From Thermonema rossianum DSM 10300 (GTDB lineage: Bacteria > Bacteroidota > Bacteroidia > Cytophagales > Thermonemataceae): 64,000 bases of DNA. The notes beneath the pieces were generated by a model. That model made no database searches and had not been told where the DNA came from. It worked only from the letters and a program-made list of their open reading frames with translations. Below are positions 52,057 to 63,523 of the stretch, piece by piece. A program made the position numbers and the translations under genes. The stretch lies in NCBI RefSeq assembly GCF_000426825.1, contig NZ_AUGC01000008.1:62001-126000 (forward strand). The letters run 5' to 3'. Each line of letters starts with the position of its first letter. The stretch's first letter is position 1.

Positions 52057-54699
52057 ATGAAGCGGTTTTGCCCCTACTTTTTTACTTTGATTTTGGCAAT
52101 CTGTTTGCCGGAAGCATTGCATGCCCAACGGTCCATAGAGGGCGTGGTTCAAGACACGGCGGCGCAGCCCTTGCCCTATGCCAATGTGTTGCTGACCGAT
52201 TCTACCGGGCAGCGAATCTATGCCCACTCAATCACCGACGAAGCAGGGCGCTTCATGCTTTCCATAGCCGACAGTCTGAAGCACGCATGGCTGGAATTCT
52301 CTTTTTACGGCTATGCTACCCGCCGCCTGTCGCTCGCTGCTTTTGAGCAGTTGCCGCCACCCCGCACGGTCCGGCTCAGCGAAGCCCCCCTGCAAATTCG
52401 AGAGGTGAAGATAGAAGACCGCCCCGTGGAAATCCGTTCCGATACGGTAGTGTATGACCTGAACCAATTCCTTGAAAAGCAAGACATCAGTCTGGAGGAG
52501 GTGCTGCGACGCATGCCCGGCATAGAAGTGCTTGACAACGGCACCATTCGCTACAAAGGCAAAGCCATCAACCGTTTCTATGTGGAAGGCTTGAACTTAC
52601 TGGATGCCAACTATACACTGGCAAGCCGCAACATGCGCCCACAGACTGTGGAGCGCATCGAGGTGTACGAGAATCATCAACCGGTGAAAATGCTCGACAG
52701 CATGGGCGTCAGGAGCGACGCGCCGGCGATGAATGTGATTCTCAAAGAGGAGTTCAAGGGCAAAGCTGACGTGGTCAATACCGTTGCCGCAGGCATCGAC
52801 CACCGTCAACGCATTCTGGGTGCCTACCACGGGCAGTGGATGCGCTTCGGAAGCAGCAGGCAAAGCCTGCACTTGCTGAAAGCCAACAACACAGGCGAGC
52901 AGCTTGCCGGTGAGCTGCAAAGAGTGGTGATAGGGGGCAGTGCCACCTGGGATAATGTCTTCTCTCTCTTGCAAGAGCGCTCTGTTTACGGTGTGGTGAA
53001 AGACAGCCCCCCTTTCAAACCGCAACTTTTTTTATACAACCAATCGGCGAGTGTGGCACTCAATGGTATGCACAAAAACGAGCGGGATGTGGAATGGAAG
53101 AGCAAGCTGCACTACAGCTTCGACCAAAACGACTGGCAGCCCGAAGCGCGGCAGCGCTTTTTTCTACCTGCCGACACCATCGATTTTGTAGAACCACAGC
53201 GCTGGCAAGAGCAGCGGCATCAGTGGCGTGCAGAAATACAGGCGGAAAAGAACCTGGCTACCGCTTTTGTGCGGCATTATATTGAGGTGAAGGGGCATGC
53301 GAACATGGCACAGGTGGCTTTTCCTGCTCAAGCCATAGAACAACAGCTGGAACAGCTCAACCTTCAGCTTGCCTATGCTTTTAGCCGTATGCGTCCTACT
53401 GCTGCCGGCGGGGCTGTCTTTCAGCAATGGCAAAGCCGTTTGCAGATAGGGCAGGAGCAGCTGGCACTGCGGCCGGGGCTGTTCCCGCAGGTGTGGAACG
53501 GAGGAGAAGCCTACGAGGGATTGGATGCCCGCCTGCAGCCCTTGCGGTGGATGGGCGCAGGGCTGTATGCACTTCGCATAGAGGCTTGGGATATGGAAGG
53601 AAGTCTGCAGGCAGGCTATGCCGCTTTGAACCCGGCTTTTGAGTGCCTTGTGCCCGAAGCAAGCCTGGTGGATTCCATGAGCTGGCAGGCGGCACAGGCA
53701 TACATACAGCCGGGCGTGAGTCTAAAGCGCACTTTCCGTTGGGGTAAACGCAACGAGCTGGTGCAGGCTTTTCAGGCAAAGCCCTATTGGTTGCACCTGC
53801 CCACAGAAGAAGCACGATGGTTGTTTGCCGGCGAAACCCGGAGCCAGTGGCATAAAAAAATAGACCTTCGCAACGAATTGTATGCCACCTTTCGTTTGGC
53901 GCGTGAAGTCGATGCCGAAACCTTTTACAGCCCCCGCCCTTTGTTGCACGACTACCGGACTGTTTATGTGCAAGGCAACCGCCCTTTTGTTTCCGACTTG
54001 GCTTCTGTTTATGTTACCTATGCTTATTCGGACCTGCTGAAAGGCATTCACTGGCGCCTGATGGCGAGCGGGCAAGGCGCTTTTCAAAACTATCAAGCCC
54101 AAAGCCGTTACATAGAGCGGCTGGCAATAATTGAGAACGTACCGGAGCGTGTACCCGTCCGGCAAGGGCAAATAGAGATGCGGGGTGGCAAATACCTGAG
54201 CCGGCTCAATGCCTCGCTGACTTTGCATTATCGTGGGACCTGGCAGGAAACGGTGCGCCGCTTCAATGGTGTAGAGGCAAGGCTCAATAACCAAATGCAC
54301 GATTGGGGGGCAAAGCTTGATTTCCCCTTGCTGGTGGCGTGGCGCTACGAGGGGCAGTTTCAATATATTCATAGTCTGTCGCGTTTGAACAAAGAAACGC
54401 AGCCCGCCGTGCGTCAGTGGGCATGGCGTTCAACCCTGCACTACACCTTGGGTAGCTTCAAAGGCGCCTTTTCGGTAAGCTGGCAGCAAAACGAAAGCAA
54501 CGGCAGCATAAATACTTTTTTTCTGGGTGATTTAAGTGCTTCCTGGCGTATGCGCCGCATGGGGATGGGGCTACATGCTACTAATTTGTGGAATATCACG
54601 GCATACCGTACGTTTAGCCTGTCAGAAAATACGCTGTCAGAACTCTATTACCCAATGCGCCCTTTGTCTGTGCTTCTTTCTGCCCGCTGGGTGTGGTGA
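52057..54699 (+). CDS. CarboxypepD_reg/TonB-type outer-membrane receptor
   Basis: 880 residues. Signal peptide (ending EALHAQR), a carboxypeptidase-regulatory-like beta-sandwich ([20 protein letters not shown]), a plug domain ([35 protein letters not shown]), then a long beta-barrel to LLSARWVW with a terminal aromatic. No obvious TonB box could be picked out. Together with the preceding genes it suggests export or uptake of a peptide. Confidence 0.85.
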   Translation: MKRFCPYFFTLILAICLPEALHAQRSIEGVVQDTAAQPLPYANVLLTDSTGQRIYAHSITDEAGRFMLSIADSLKHAWLEFSFYGYATRRLSLAAFEQLPPPRTVRLSEAPLQIREVKIEDRPVEIRSDTVVYDLNQFLEKQDISLEEVLRRMPGIEVLDNGTIRYKGKAINRFYVEGLNLLDANYTLASRNMRPQTVERIEVYENHQPVKMLDSMGVRSDAPAMNVILKEEFKGKADVVNTVAAGIDHRQRILGAYHGQWMRFGSSRQSLHLLKANNTGEQLAGELQRVVIGGSATWDNVFSLLQERSVYGVVKDSPPFKPQLFLYNQSASVALNGMHKNERDVEWKSKLHYSFDQNDWQPEARQRFFLPADTIDFVEPQRWQEQRHQWRAEIQAEKNLATAFVRHYIEVKGHANMAQVAFPAQAIEQQLEQLNLQLAYAFSRMRPTAAGGAVFQQWQSRLQIGQEQLALRPGLFPQVWNGGEAYEGLDARLQPLRWMGAGLYALRIEAWDMEGSLQAGYAALNPAFECLVPEASLVDSMSWQAAQAYIQPGVSLKRTFRWGKRNELVQAFQAKPYWLHLPTEEARWLFAGETRSQWHKKIDLRNELYATFRLAREVDAETFYSPRPLLHDYRTVYVQGNRPFVSDLASVYVTYAYSDLLKGIHWRLMASGQGAFQNYQAQSRYIERLAIIENVPERVPVRQGQIEMRGGKYLSRLNASLTLHYRGTWQETVRRFNGVEARLNNQMHDWGAKLDFPLLVAWRYEGQFQYIHSLSRLNKETQPAVRQWAWRSTLHYTLGSFKGAFSVSWQQNESNGSINTFFLGDLSASWRMRRMGMGLHATNLWNITAYRTFSLSENTLSELYYPMRPLSVLLSARWVW

Positions 54700-54809
54700 G
54701 TGGCGTTGATTGTGTGGTTTTTGAACAATTACAGGAAAATATTGACTTAATCCGCTTTTTTGAGGATATTGATACGAAAGATGCTGAGCTAAAAATAAAA
54801 TTGACCATG

Positions 54810-56727
<1,918 letters not shown>

Positions 56728-56750
56728 TACCCCTTGCTATAAACGCCCCT

Positions 56751-56800
56751 GCCGGCAGAGGTGTTGCCCGGAAGCGCCTTTGCCGGCTTGCTGTTTTTTC
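56751..56800 (+). terminator. Probable terminator after acs
   Basis: GCCGGCAGAGG pairs with CCTTTGCCGGC (one mismatch) around a 15-nt loop, then TTGCTGTTTTTT. Confidence 0.5.
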
Positions 56801-56839
56801 TGTGCGCTTGTATGAAAATACCGGCAAGCTTACAATCAA

Positions 56840-56870
56840 TTGCACAAGCGCCCCAAATAGCGTAACTTTG
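56840..56870 (+). promoter_or_regulatory. Promoter TTG-N20-TAACTTTG for the beta-CASP hydrolase
   Basis: -33 TTG at 56840-56842, 20 nt gap, -7 TAACTTTG at 56863-56870. It fits the Bacteroidota consensus exactly and predicts a leader of about 120 nt, unusually long for this window. Confidence 0.7.
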
Positions 56871-56999
56871 TGGTTACAATTATCTTTTCCGGAGACGGCA
56901 ACCGCCAAGAAGAGCAGGTGCATTGCGGGAGTGTTGTGTCTCTTTCTTTTTTTAAGAAAACACTTGATAATCAATAGATTACTTTAAAACTAAAAGCAA

Positions 57000-58436
57000 A
57001 TGAAACTTACATTCTGGGGCGCTGCCGGTCAAGTGACGGGCAGCATGTTTTTACTTGAGACCGACGACGACTATCGTATTTTGGTCGATTGCGGTTTTGA
57101 TATGGAGCGGGAGCGTTCACCCGAAGACCCCATCGATGCCCACCCGTCCCGCTTGTTTCCTTTCGAAGCCTCGATGGTCAATACTGTCATTCTGACCCAT
57201 GCACACATTGACCACTCGGGCAACATTCCCAACCTGATTCGCGAAGGTTTTGAAGGGCAAATTGTTTGCACTTCGCCCACTATGACACTCACGGAGCTGC
57301 TGCTCGAAGACTCGGCTTCTATCCACGAGCGTAAGTGGAAGAAGTATCGCCGCCAAAAGGACCGTCAGCCTTTCTCTAAAAATGGTATCACATTGCCCAA
57401 AGAATGGTTTGTGAAGAAGCATGTAAACTGGGCAAAAGAGCAGTTTTTCCCTATTCAATTCAACCGCCGTTTTCAACTTGCCGAGGGCGTGCATGTTACC
57501 CTGCTGCCGGCCGGTCATTTATTGGGGGCTGCGCATGTGCTGCTGGAAGTGGTAGAACGGGGCGAAAAGAAAACAATCCTGTTTTCCGGTGATTTGGGAC
57601 GCTACAACTATCCGCTCTTGCCCGACCCGGCTATTCCGCCGCAGGTCGATTATCTGATTTGCGAAAGCACTTATGGCGACAAACAACGCAGCACCGTAGG
57701 CGAGCCCGAAGAAGTGCTGCTCGATATTGTGAAGGAAGCCTGTGTGTCGAAAGCAGGCAAGCTGATTATTCCGGCGTTTAGCGTAGGGCGTACCCAGGCG
57801 CTGTTGTTTACACTCAATAAGTTGTATTTGAAGAAGAAACTACCGCCCATTAAAGTCTTTTCCGACAGCCCCTTGGCGCACAGCAGCACCCGCGCCTATA
57901 TGAAATATGTGAACATGTTGAACGATGAGGCGCAAGCTTTTTATGAAGAGCACCGCGTGCTGTTTGACTTCGAAAACTTGGTGTACGTAGAAAAACTGAA
58001 GCAGAGCAAAGCTTTGGCTTATTTGAACGAGCCTTGCATTATCATCTCTTCTTCGGGCATGGTGCAAGGGGGGCGCATCGAGCACCATGTGCGTGCCAAT
58101 ATTCAAAACCCACAATCTACGATTTTGATGGTAGGATATGCCGCAGAGGGCACGCTGGGGCATGAACTGCTGAGTGGCGCCAAGACCATCACGGCACACA
58201 AAGAAAAAGAAGAGGTGGAGGTGCTTGCCAATATCGAAAGCATTGATGTATTCAGCGGGCATGGCGACCAAGCCGACCTTTTGCGCTTTGTGTCGCACCA
58301 AGACCCGGAGCGTTTGAAAAAAATATTTCTGGTGCATGGCGAATTGCAATCCATGCAAACGTTCAAGCAGCTATTGCATGAACGCCGTTTCCGGGAGGTG
58401 GAAATCCCCTTGCGGGGACAGACCTTTGAGCTGTAG
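57000..58436 (+). CDS. MBL-fold RNA metallo-hydrolase with beta-CASP domain
   Basis: 478 residues. Metal motif THAHIDHSGNIPNL, further ligands in LPAGHLLGAAH and ILFSGDLGR, then the beta-CASP insertion and the C-terminal His region SGHGDQADLLRFV. This is the CPSF/Ysh1-like bacterial branch of exo- or endonucleases acting on RNA. Substrate unknown. Confidence 0.93.
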   Translation: MKLTFWGAAGQVTGSMFLLETDDDYRILVDCGFDMERERSPEDPIDAHPSRLFPFEASMVNTVILTHAHIDHSGNIPNLIREGFEGQIVCTSPTMTLTELLLEDSASIHERKWKKYRRQKDRQPFSKNGITLPKEWFVKKHVNWAKEQFFPIQFNRRFQLAEGVHVTLLPAGHLLGAAHVLLEVVERGEKKTILFSGDLGRYNYPLLPDPAIPPQVDYLICESTYGDKQRSTVGEPEEVLLDIVKEACVSKAGKLIIPAFSVGRTQALLFTLNKLYLKKKLPPIKVFSDSPLAHSSTRAYMKYVNMLNDEAQAFYEEHRVLFDFENLVYVEKLKQSKALAYLNEPCIIISSSGMVQGGRIEHHVRANIQNPQSTILMVGYAAEGTLGHELLSGAKTITAHKEKEEVEVLANIESIDVFSGHGDQADLLRFVSHQDPERLKKIFLVHGELQSMQTFKQLLHERRFREVEIPLRGQTFEL

Positions 58437-58453
58437 CGATAAGCATAAAAGGG

Positions 58454-58486
58454 CAGGGCAGCCATTTGGCTGCCCTGTGTTATTTT
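58454..58486 (+). terminator. Rho-independent terminator after the beta-CASP hydrolase
   Basis: CAGGGCAGCC-ATTT-GGCTGCCCTG followed by TGTTATTTT; 10-bp stem. Confidence 0.8.
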
Positions 58487-58522
58487 GTCTGTTTTATGTG
58501 TTCTTTGTTGTTTTGTGTCTCT

Positions 58523-58616
58523 TGTCATTTCGAGCGCAAGCGAGAAATCTCTTTTTGCTTCTTGTGGCTTGGTAAGACGAGAGCCCTCACTTCACTACGT
58601 GAGGTTCGAAATGACA
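58523..58616 (+). repeat. Interspersed repeat copy C
   Basis: TGTCATTTCGA...GAGAAATCTC...CTTCTTGTGGCTTGG...TTCGAAATGACA, 94 nt, both ends intact. First of two copies in the 754-nt gap 58437-59190, which otherwise holds the preceding gene's terminator and no gene that I can support. Confidence 0.75.
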
Positions 58617-58982
58617 GGCTGCGCTTGTGTAGGGAAGCAAGAATACAAAACAAAAGTTTCAAAAAAGAAGAGGAACTATTCAGGAAGAGGGCTAAAAAAG
58701 AACGAGGAGACACAGTCCGGTGGCCTGAGGCTGTTGAGGCCTCCCACTCCTGACCTGCATCTCCTGCATTCTTCTTAATGCAATTATAAGAAACATTTTT
58801 TAAACATGCAAGAAGTTACGAAAAAAATTTTACCGTTGCCGGCAACGAAGCTATGAAATCCTCTTGCATACAGACAGTCCGAGGCAGAATATCCATAGCA
58901 AAAACCTCATTCGCCTTGCGAGTTCAAGATGGCAAGCCGTTTGTTATCGGGCATCGCCCTTTATCGTTTCAACTATCCCTTT

Positions 58983-59076
58983 TGTCATTTCGAGCGCAAG
59001 CGAGAAATCTCTTTTGACTTCTTTCGGCTTGGTGTGATGAGATTTCTCACTACGCTGCGCTTTGTTCGAAATGACA
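58983..59076 (+). repeat. Interspersed repeat copy D
   Basis: TGTCATTTCGA...GAGAAATCTC...CTTCTTTCGGCTTGG...TTCGAAATGACA, 94 nt, same orientation and length as copy C. A trailing half end (TTCGAAATGGCA) follows at about 59095. Confidence 0.75.
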
Positions 59077-59190
59077 GCTTGCCCTTACGCCCCCTTCGAA
59101 ATGGCAGCCTGTGCTTGCATCACGCTTGTCTCGGTACGGCAAGAGGGTAACTTCCCCATGGAAGGAAACTGCCGGCGATTGCTTTTTGCT

Positions 59191-60936
59191 CTATTCTACC
59201 ACCAGGCGTTGTGTCAAGGGGGAATATCCGGCTATGTTCACTCTTACCAGATAGGTGCCGGCAGGCAACTTGGACTCTTTACGGTTGGGGGCAATGCTGC
59301 CGAAGTGAGCTACCCTGTGGAACCATCGTTCCATTACCACTTCTCCGCCGCTGCTTATGATTTGTACATGCGCCTGTTTGCCGCGAAGGTCCTTGCCCCA
59401 TTCAATGAAAATGACATCTTCACGCCGGTCGTAAGGGTTGGGGTAAATGCGGAAGCCACCGTCGGGAAAATCATAGTTTCTACTGCGCAAAATGTCTTTT
59501 TCTATTACTTCGGCAGCGCGCTGTGCGTGTGGTATACCATAGCCATAAGTATGGTCAGGTGATGAGCTGCGGTCGCCCGACAAGCGCACGGCCGTGCGCA
59601 GTTGGTCGATGGTCAGTTGGGGGTAGGCCTCATAGAGGCAGGCAATCATGCCACAAACAGTGGGTGAAGAAAAAGAAGTGCCGTTGGAGAGGCCTACAAA
59701 GCCATTTTTGACCACAGAGGTGCGGTAGCCTAATCCTACTACGTCAGGTTTGATATTGGGGATAAAATTAGCGCCTTTGGAACTGAAATAAGCAATGTTG
59801 CCTTGGGCGTCAATAGCCCCAATAGCCAACGTGGTGGGGCTGTCGGCAGGTGTCGTGATGTATTTCCATAGGCTGTTGCCCTCATTGCCGGCGCTGTTGA
59901 CTACCAACATGCCCACTTCGGCTGCCATATTGGCAGCCCGGGTAATGAGTGCTGTTTTGCCGTCGAGTTGCTCGGCAGAGTAGTTCATATTGGGGTCGTC
60001 AAATACACTATATCCCAAAGAAGAGTTGATGAGGTCGGCGCCCAAGCTGTCGGCATATTCGGCAGCCCGCAGCCAATTATATTCTTCAAGACGGTACTCG
60101 CTTGAAACGTCTTCGGTGCGTAGCAGGGCATAGGAGGCTGCCGGAGCGCTGCCAATCATTTCGCCGGGTTTGTAGGCAGCCATGCAGGAGAGCACCATGC
60201 GACCGTGCGAATCGTCTTCATACACCGATTCTTCACCTATCACAAAGTCGTAGGTGGCTACAATGCGGTTTTCTTCGAATAGGTGTTGAAAAAAGTCAAT
60301 TTCATCTACATTGTGAAAACCGGTATCGAAAATGGCAATAAGAACACCTCTGCCCATTTTGCCTTGCATGTGTAAATAAGGGACGCCTATCAATTGATTT
60401 TGGGCGAGGGCTTGTCCGTATTCGGCAAGGTGTCGGGGCGGGGTGGGGCTTTCCACAGAGGCAGAAGCACTGCGCTGTTTTTGCTTACGCACCTTGGCCA
60501 AGCCGGGAGGGTCAACTGTCTCGCCGGGTTTGAGATAGTCAATGCCTTCGAGGTCAACAAAAGTAAGTTTTTGTATTTCGGTCAGTTGGTCGTCGGTGCA
60601 GGCTACCACCACACCATTTAGCCATTTGCTTGCGTAGCGCACGCGTGCACCTGTATTTGCCACCTGTGCTATATAATCGGGCGATACCGGCAGGTCCCTT
60701 TCCGTAATGGGGATGCCCATTTTTTTGCGCCGCTCGAGAGCACGCTGTGAGAGAAAGGCTTCCGGGTGTTTCACACTGTAGGGCGTATTTTTTTTGTCGG
60801 TAAAAGGAATGAAATAATAAGTAAGGTTAGGGTCGCCCTGGGCATGGGCTGTCCAAGCGGCAAGCATACAATACAGTCCCAAAAAGACACTAAGGAACGG
60901 AAGCCCCTGCTTGTTTCTCCATCGCTTGCTTTCCAT
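59191..60936 (-). CDS. Secreted S8 subtilisin-like protease with T9SS tail
   Basis: 581 residues. Signal peptide (ending WTAHAQ), short propeptide region, then the S8 triad D204 (AIFDTGFH), H244 (DSHGRMV), S421 (NGTSFSSP), with oxyanion Asn351 (NSAGNEG). Tail from FRIYPNPYDRRED to TQRLVVE is a T9SS sorting domain. Its first 47 nt lie inside the end of the upstream lipoprotein gene. Confidence 0.95.
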   Translation of the reverse strand: MESKRWRNKQGLPFLSVFLGLYCMLAAWTAHAQGDPNLTYYFIPFTDKKNTPYSVKHPEAFLSQRALERRKKMGIPITERDLPVSPDYIAQVANTGARVRYASKWLNGVVVACTDDQLTEIQKLTFVDLEGIDYLKPGETVDPPGLAKVRKQKQRSASASVESPTPPRHLAEYGQALAQNQLIGVPYLHMQGKMGRGVLIAIFDTGFHNVDEIDFFQHLFEENRIVATYDFVIGEESVYEDDSHGRMVLSCMAAYKPGEMIGSAPAASYALLRTEDVSSEYRLEEYNWLRAAEYADSLGADLINSSLGYSVFDDPNMNYSAEQLDGKTALITRAANMAAEVGMLVVNSAGNEGNSLWKYITTPADSPTTLAIGAIDAQGNIAYFSSKGANFIPNIKPDVVGLGYRTSVVKNGFVGLSNGTSFSSPTVCGMIACLYEAYPQLTIDQLRTAVRLSGDRSSSPDHTYGYGIPHAQRAAEVIEKDILRSRNYDFPDGGFRIYPNPYDRREDVIFIEWGKDLRGKQAHVQIISSGGEVVMERWFHRVAHFGSIAPNRKESKLPAGTYLVRVNIAGYSPLTQRLVVE

Positions 60937-61621
60937 AATCCACTAATTTAAAATGAACGATAAAGCCGAAATCTATCACGCCTTGCCCGGTATAAGGCGG
61001 GTCTGTTTTATAACGCAGATTTTCTTCATAACTTTCTATCATACCAATATCCTTGCCATAGTAGCGGTAGCTGTATTCTTTAGTGACGAGGTTGGAGTCG
61101 GCTGCTTCCAGCACACGCAAGGCAGGACTGTATTGGACGCCTTCTACCAACCGGCTGACATTGAAAGAGTCAATACGGGCAAGGCGTTCGGGCAAGCTGT
61201 TATACACATTCATATTCCAACTTCTGCCTTGTTCCAAAGGGAAAGCAAGACGCACAAAAGGGCGGTTGTTTTCAACCGATACCACATGCTGCGGAAGACG
61301 GTAGGCTGCCCATACGGAGTCTATTTGCCAGCTGCCGTTGGGGTATTGGTTCGATAAATAACGCTCTATTTCAAAGATGGTATCTTGTTGTTCTGAAAGA
61401 TAGGTGCGGGCAATCAACTCTTTCAAATAGTAAGTGCTTTGGGTTGTACCGCCATTGGAGGCATAGTCTGTGCGTTCTACCAAATAAATGCGATAGAAGC
61501 CCGTTTCCAGGGGGTAATAATCATAGCCCAGCAAAGCGGGGACGGGTTCCACCGTCCGCTCGCATGCTGAGCACCAAAGCAAAACAATAGCTGTCAAAAG
61601 AAAAAAACGCTTTTGTCTCAT
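60890..61621 (-). CDS. Lipoprotein of unknown function overlapping the S8 protease gene
   Basis: 243 residues. Lipobox LWCSAC after a hydrophobic start, then a beta-rich domain (YYPLETGFYRIYLVERTDY, SYRYYGKDIGM). No family recognised. The last 15 codons overlap the protease start on the same strand in a different frame, implying coupled translation. It may assist maturation or retention of the protease; inference from the overlap. Confidence 0.8.
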   Translation of the reverse strand: MRQKRFFLLTAIVLLWCSACERTVEPVPALLGYDYYPLETGFYRIYLVERTDYASNGGTTQSTYYLKELIARTYLSEQQDTIFEIERYLSNQYPNGSWQIDSVWAAYRLPQHVVSVENNRPFVRLAFPLEQGRSWNMNVYNSLPERLARIDSFNVSRLVEGVQYSPALRVLEAADSNLVTKEYSYRYYGKDIGMIESYEENLRYKTDPPYTGQGVIDFGFIVHFKLVDYGKQAMEKQAGASVP

Positions 61622-61665
61622 TCAATGAAAATATTGAATTGTGTTAAGCCATAATATACAAAATT

Positions 61666-62496
61666 TTACCGATTGCTGCGAAATGCCAAGACAGGAATGG
61701 GCGAGTGCATCACGACTTCTTTGGTCAAACTGGGTAAAAACAGTTTTTCCAGGAAGCTGCGTTTGTGTGTCAGCATGGCCAATAAGTCAATGTTTTCTTT
61801 TTCGGTAAATTCATTAAGCCCTTTGTCAAAGTCTTCGGCTGTTACTTTATGTACATAAAGATGCGGGTAAGCAATGCGTTCTTTTAGAATTATCTCAAAT
61901 CCACGATAACGGATGAGCTCTTCAAAATCATCGAATTCGGGCTCTACAAAATGCACAACATGAATCTCGGCGCCAAATATGAGTGCAAACTCGCGCAGGC
62001 GGTCAATGATTTCTATGTCGTGAGATTCGTAATTGCTGGCATAAGCCAGGCGTTGAATCTGCGAGATGCGTGCTTGCGCGGGCACAGCCAGCACAGGGCA
62101 GGCAGCATGGTTAAGCACGGCCGCGGTGGTGCTTCCAAAGACTACATTTTCAAAATCCGAAGTGCCTTTGGTGCCCATGACAATCAAATCGAAATCCCAG
62201 GATTGATGAGTAATGTAGTTTTTTACATCGCCCCGGTGCGACACGGTTTCTACGGTCAATTGAGGGTGGGCTTGCTTGATTTTAGCTTGCAAGTCCGCCA
62301 AGTTCTTTTCTGAATCTTCTTTCAGTACTTCATAGATTTTATTCGATGCCATCATAGACTCACTGGTGCGGTAGGGAATGTGGTAGGCATGAAGCAAGAT
62401 AAGGGAAGCACCGGAGCGTTGAGCTATGAAAACGGCAAAGTCCAATGCTTTTTGTGCGTGCTCTGAAAAATCGGTGGGTACCAATATTTTTTTCAT
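61666..62496 (-). CDS. Tandem universal stress protein (two Usp domains)
   Basis: 276 residues. First domain begins MKKILVPTDFSEHA and has the nucleotide motif MGTKG-x9-GST; the second (about 145-276) is more divergent and ends PVLAFRSNR. I chose ATG 62496; the longer open frame lacks coding character. Cytoplasmic stress protein, role unknown. Confidence 0.92.
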   Translation of the reverse strand: MKKILVPTDFSEHAQKALDFAVFIAQRSGASLILLHAYHIPYRTSESMMASNKIYEVLKEDSEKNLADLQAKIKQAHPQLTVETVSHRGDVKNYITHQSWDFDLIVMGTKGTSDFENVVFGSTTAAVLNHAACPVLAVPAQARISQIQRLAYASNYESHDIEIIDRLREFALIFGAEIHVVHFVEPEFDDFEELIRYRGFEIILKERIAYPHLYVHKVTAEDFDKGLNEFTEKENIDLLAMLTHKRSFLEKLFLPSLTKEVVMHSPIPVLAFRSNR

Positions 62497-62597
62497 GGTT
62501 TGTACTATATTTAGTTTTTCTTTAAAGATAATGAATCGAGCGGTATGTAAGCAATGACCAAGCTCAAAAAACGTTTTTTTAAACAAAAAGTGCATCT

Positions 62598-63497
62598 ATG
62601 ACTTTATTGCAAGCAGAACACATCAAAAAAGCATATGAGGGGCATGTAGCCCTTGACGACGTGTCGCTAACGGTGCCCCATGCTTCTATTGTAGGCTTGT
62701 TGGGACCGAATGGCGCCGGCAAAACTTCTTTAATTCGCATCATCAATCAAATTATTCTGCCCGATGCCGGCCGGGTGCTTTTTGATGGGCAGCCTATGGA
62801 AAGGCAGCATTTGGAACAAATGGGGTATTTGCCCGAAGAGCGGGGGCTGTATAAAAAAATGCAGGTGGAAGAGCATTTGTTGTATTTGGCTCGTTTAAAG
62901 GGGCTGCCGGCCAAAGAGGCAAAGCAAAGAATCAGGCATTGGCTGGAGCGCTTCGAACTGATGAAGTGGCGCAATAAGAAAGTGGAAGAGCTGTCGAAGG
63001 GAATGCAGCAAAAGGTGCAATTTATTGCTACGGTGCTGCACCGCCCGCGCTTGGTGATTTTAGATGAGCCCTTTTCGGGCTTCGACCCCGTGAACGCCGA
63101 AATAGTCAAAGATGAAATCTTAGAGCTGAACCGGCAGGGCACAACCATTATGCTTTCCACACACCGCATGGAGTCAGTTGAAGAGCTCTGTAAGCATGTG
63201 GTGATGCTGCATGCTTCGCGAAAAGTGTTGGATGGTTCGACGCGCAAAATTCGCCGGCGTTTTAAGGAACACGTGTTCGAAGTACACATGGCTGCCGACA
63301 TAGAAGCCTTGCCGGAAGGCTTTAGCCTGTTGGATAAAAAAACGGTAGAAGATGGCTTGTGGGCGTACCGCATTCAGGGAGCGGAGCATTTGCCCCCCAA
63401 TGACCTATTGCGCTTTCTTATCGATAAGGGGCAAGTGATTCACTTCGAAGAGGTGCTGCCTTCCATGAAGGACATCTTCATTAAGTTGGTTTCTTAG
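62598..63497 (+). CDS. ABC transporter ATP-binding protein (NatA-like)
   Basis: 299 residues. Walker A GPNGAGKTS, Q loop with GYLPEERGLYKKM, signature ELSKGMQQK, Walker B LVILDEPFSGFDP, H loop STHRME. The GLYKKM and EERGLY pattern and the C-terminal extension fit the NatA family (sodium or drug export, or ABC-2 type). Followed 26 nt later by the permease. Confidence 0.95.
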   Translation: MTLLQAEHIKKAYEGHVALDDVSLTVPHASIVGLLGPNGAGKTSLIRIINQIILPDAGRVLFDGQPMERQHLEQMGYLPEERGLYKKMQVEEHLLYLARLKGLPAKEAKQRIRHWLERFELMKWRNKKVEELSKGMQQKVQFIATVLHRPRLVILDEPFSGFDPVNAEIVKDEILELNRQGTTIMLSTHRMESVEELCKHVVMLHASRKVLDGSTRKIRRRFKEHVFEVHMAADIEALPEGFSLLDKKTVEDGLWAYRIQGAEHLPPNDLLRFLIDKGQVIHFEEVLPSMKDIFIKLVS

Positions 63498-63523
63498 TTT
63501 ACGACTCAAACAAATACAAAGAT

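Noticed and set aside
58466-59150. Several short ORFs in the 58.4-59.2 kb gap
   Set aside because: They are translations of the interspersed repeats; no start context or homology character.
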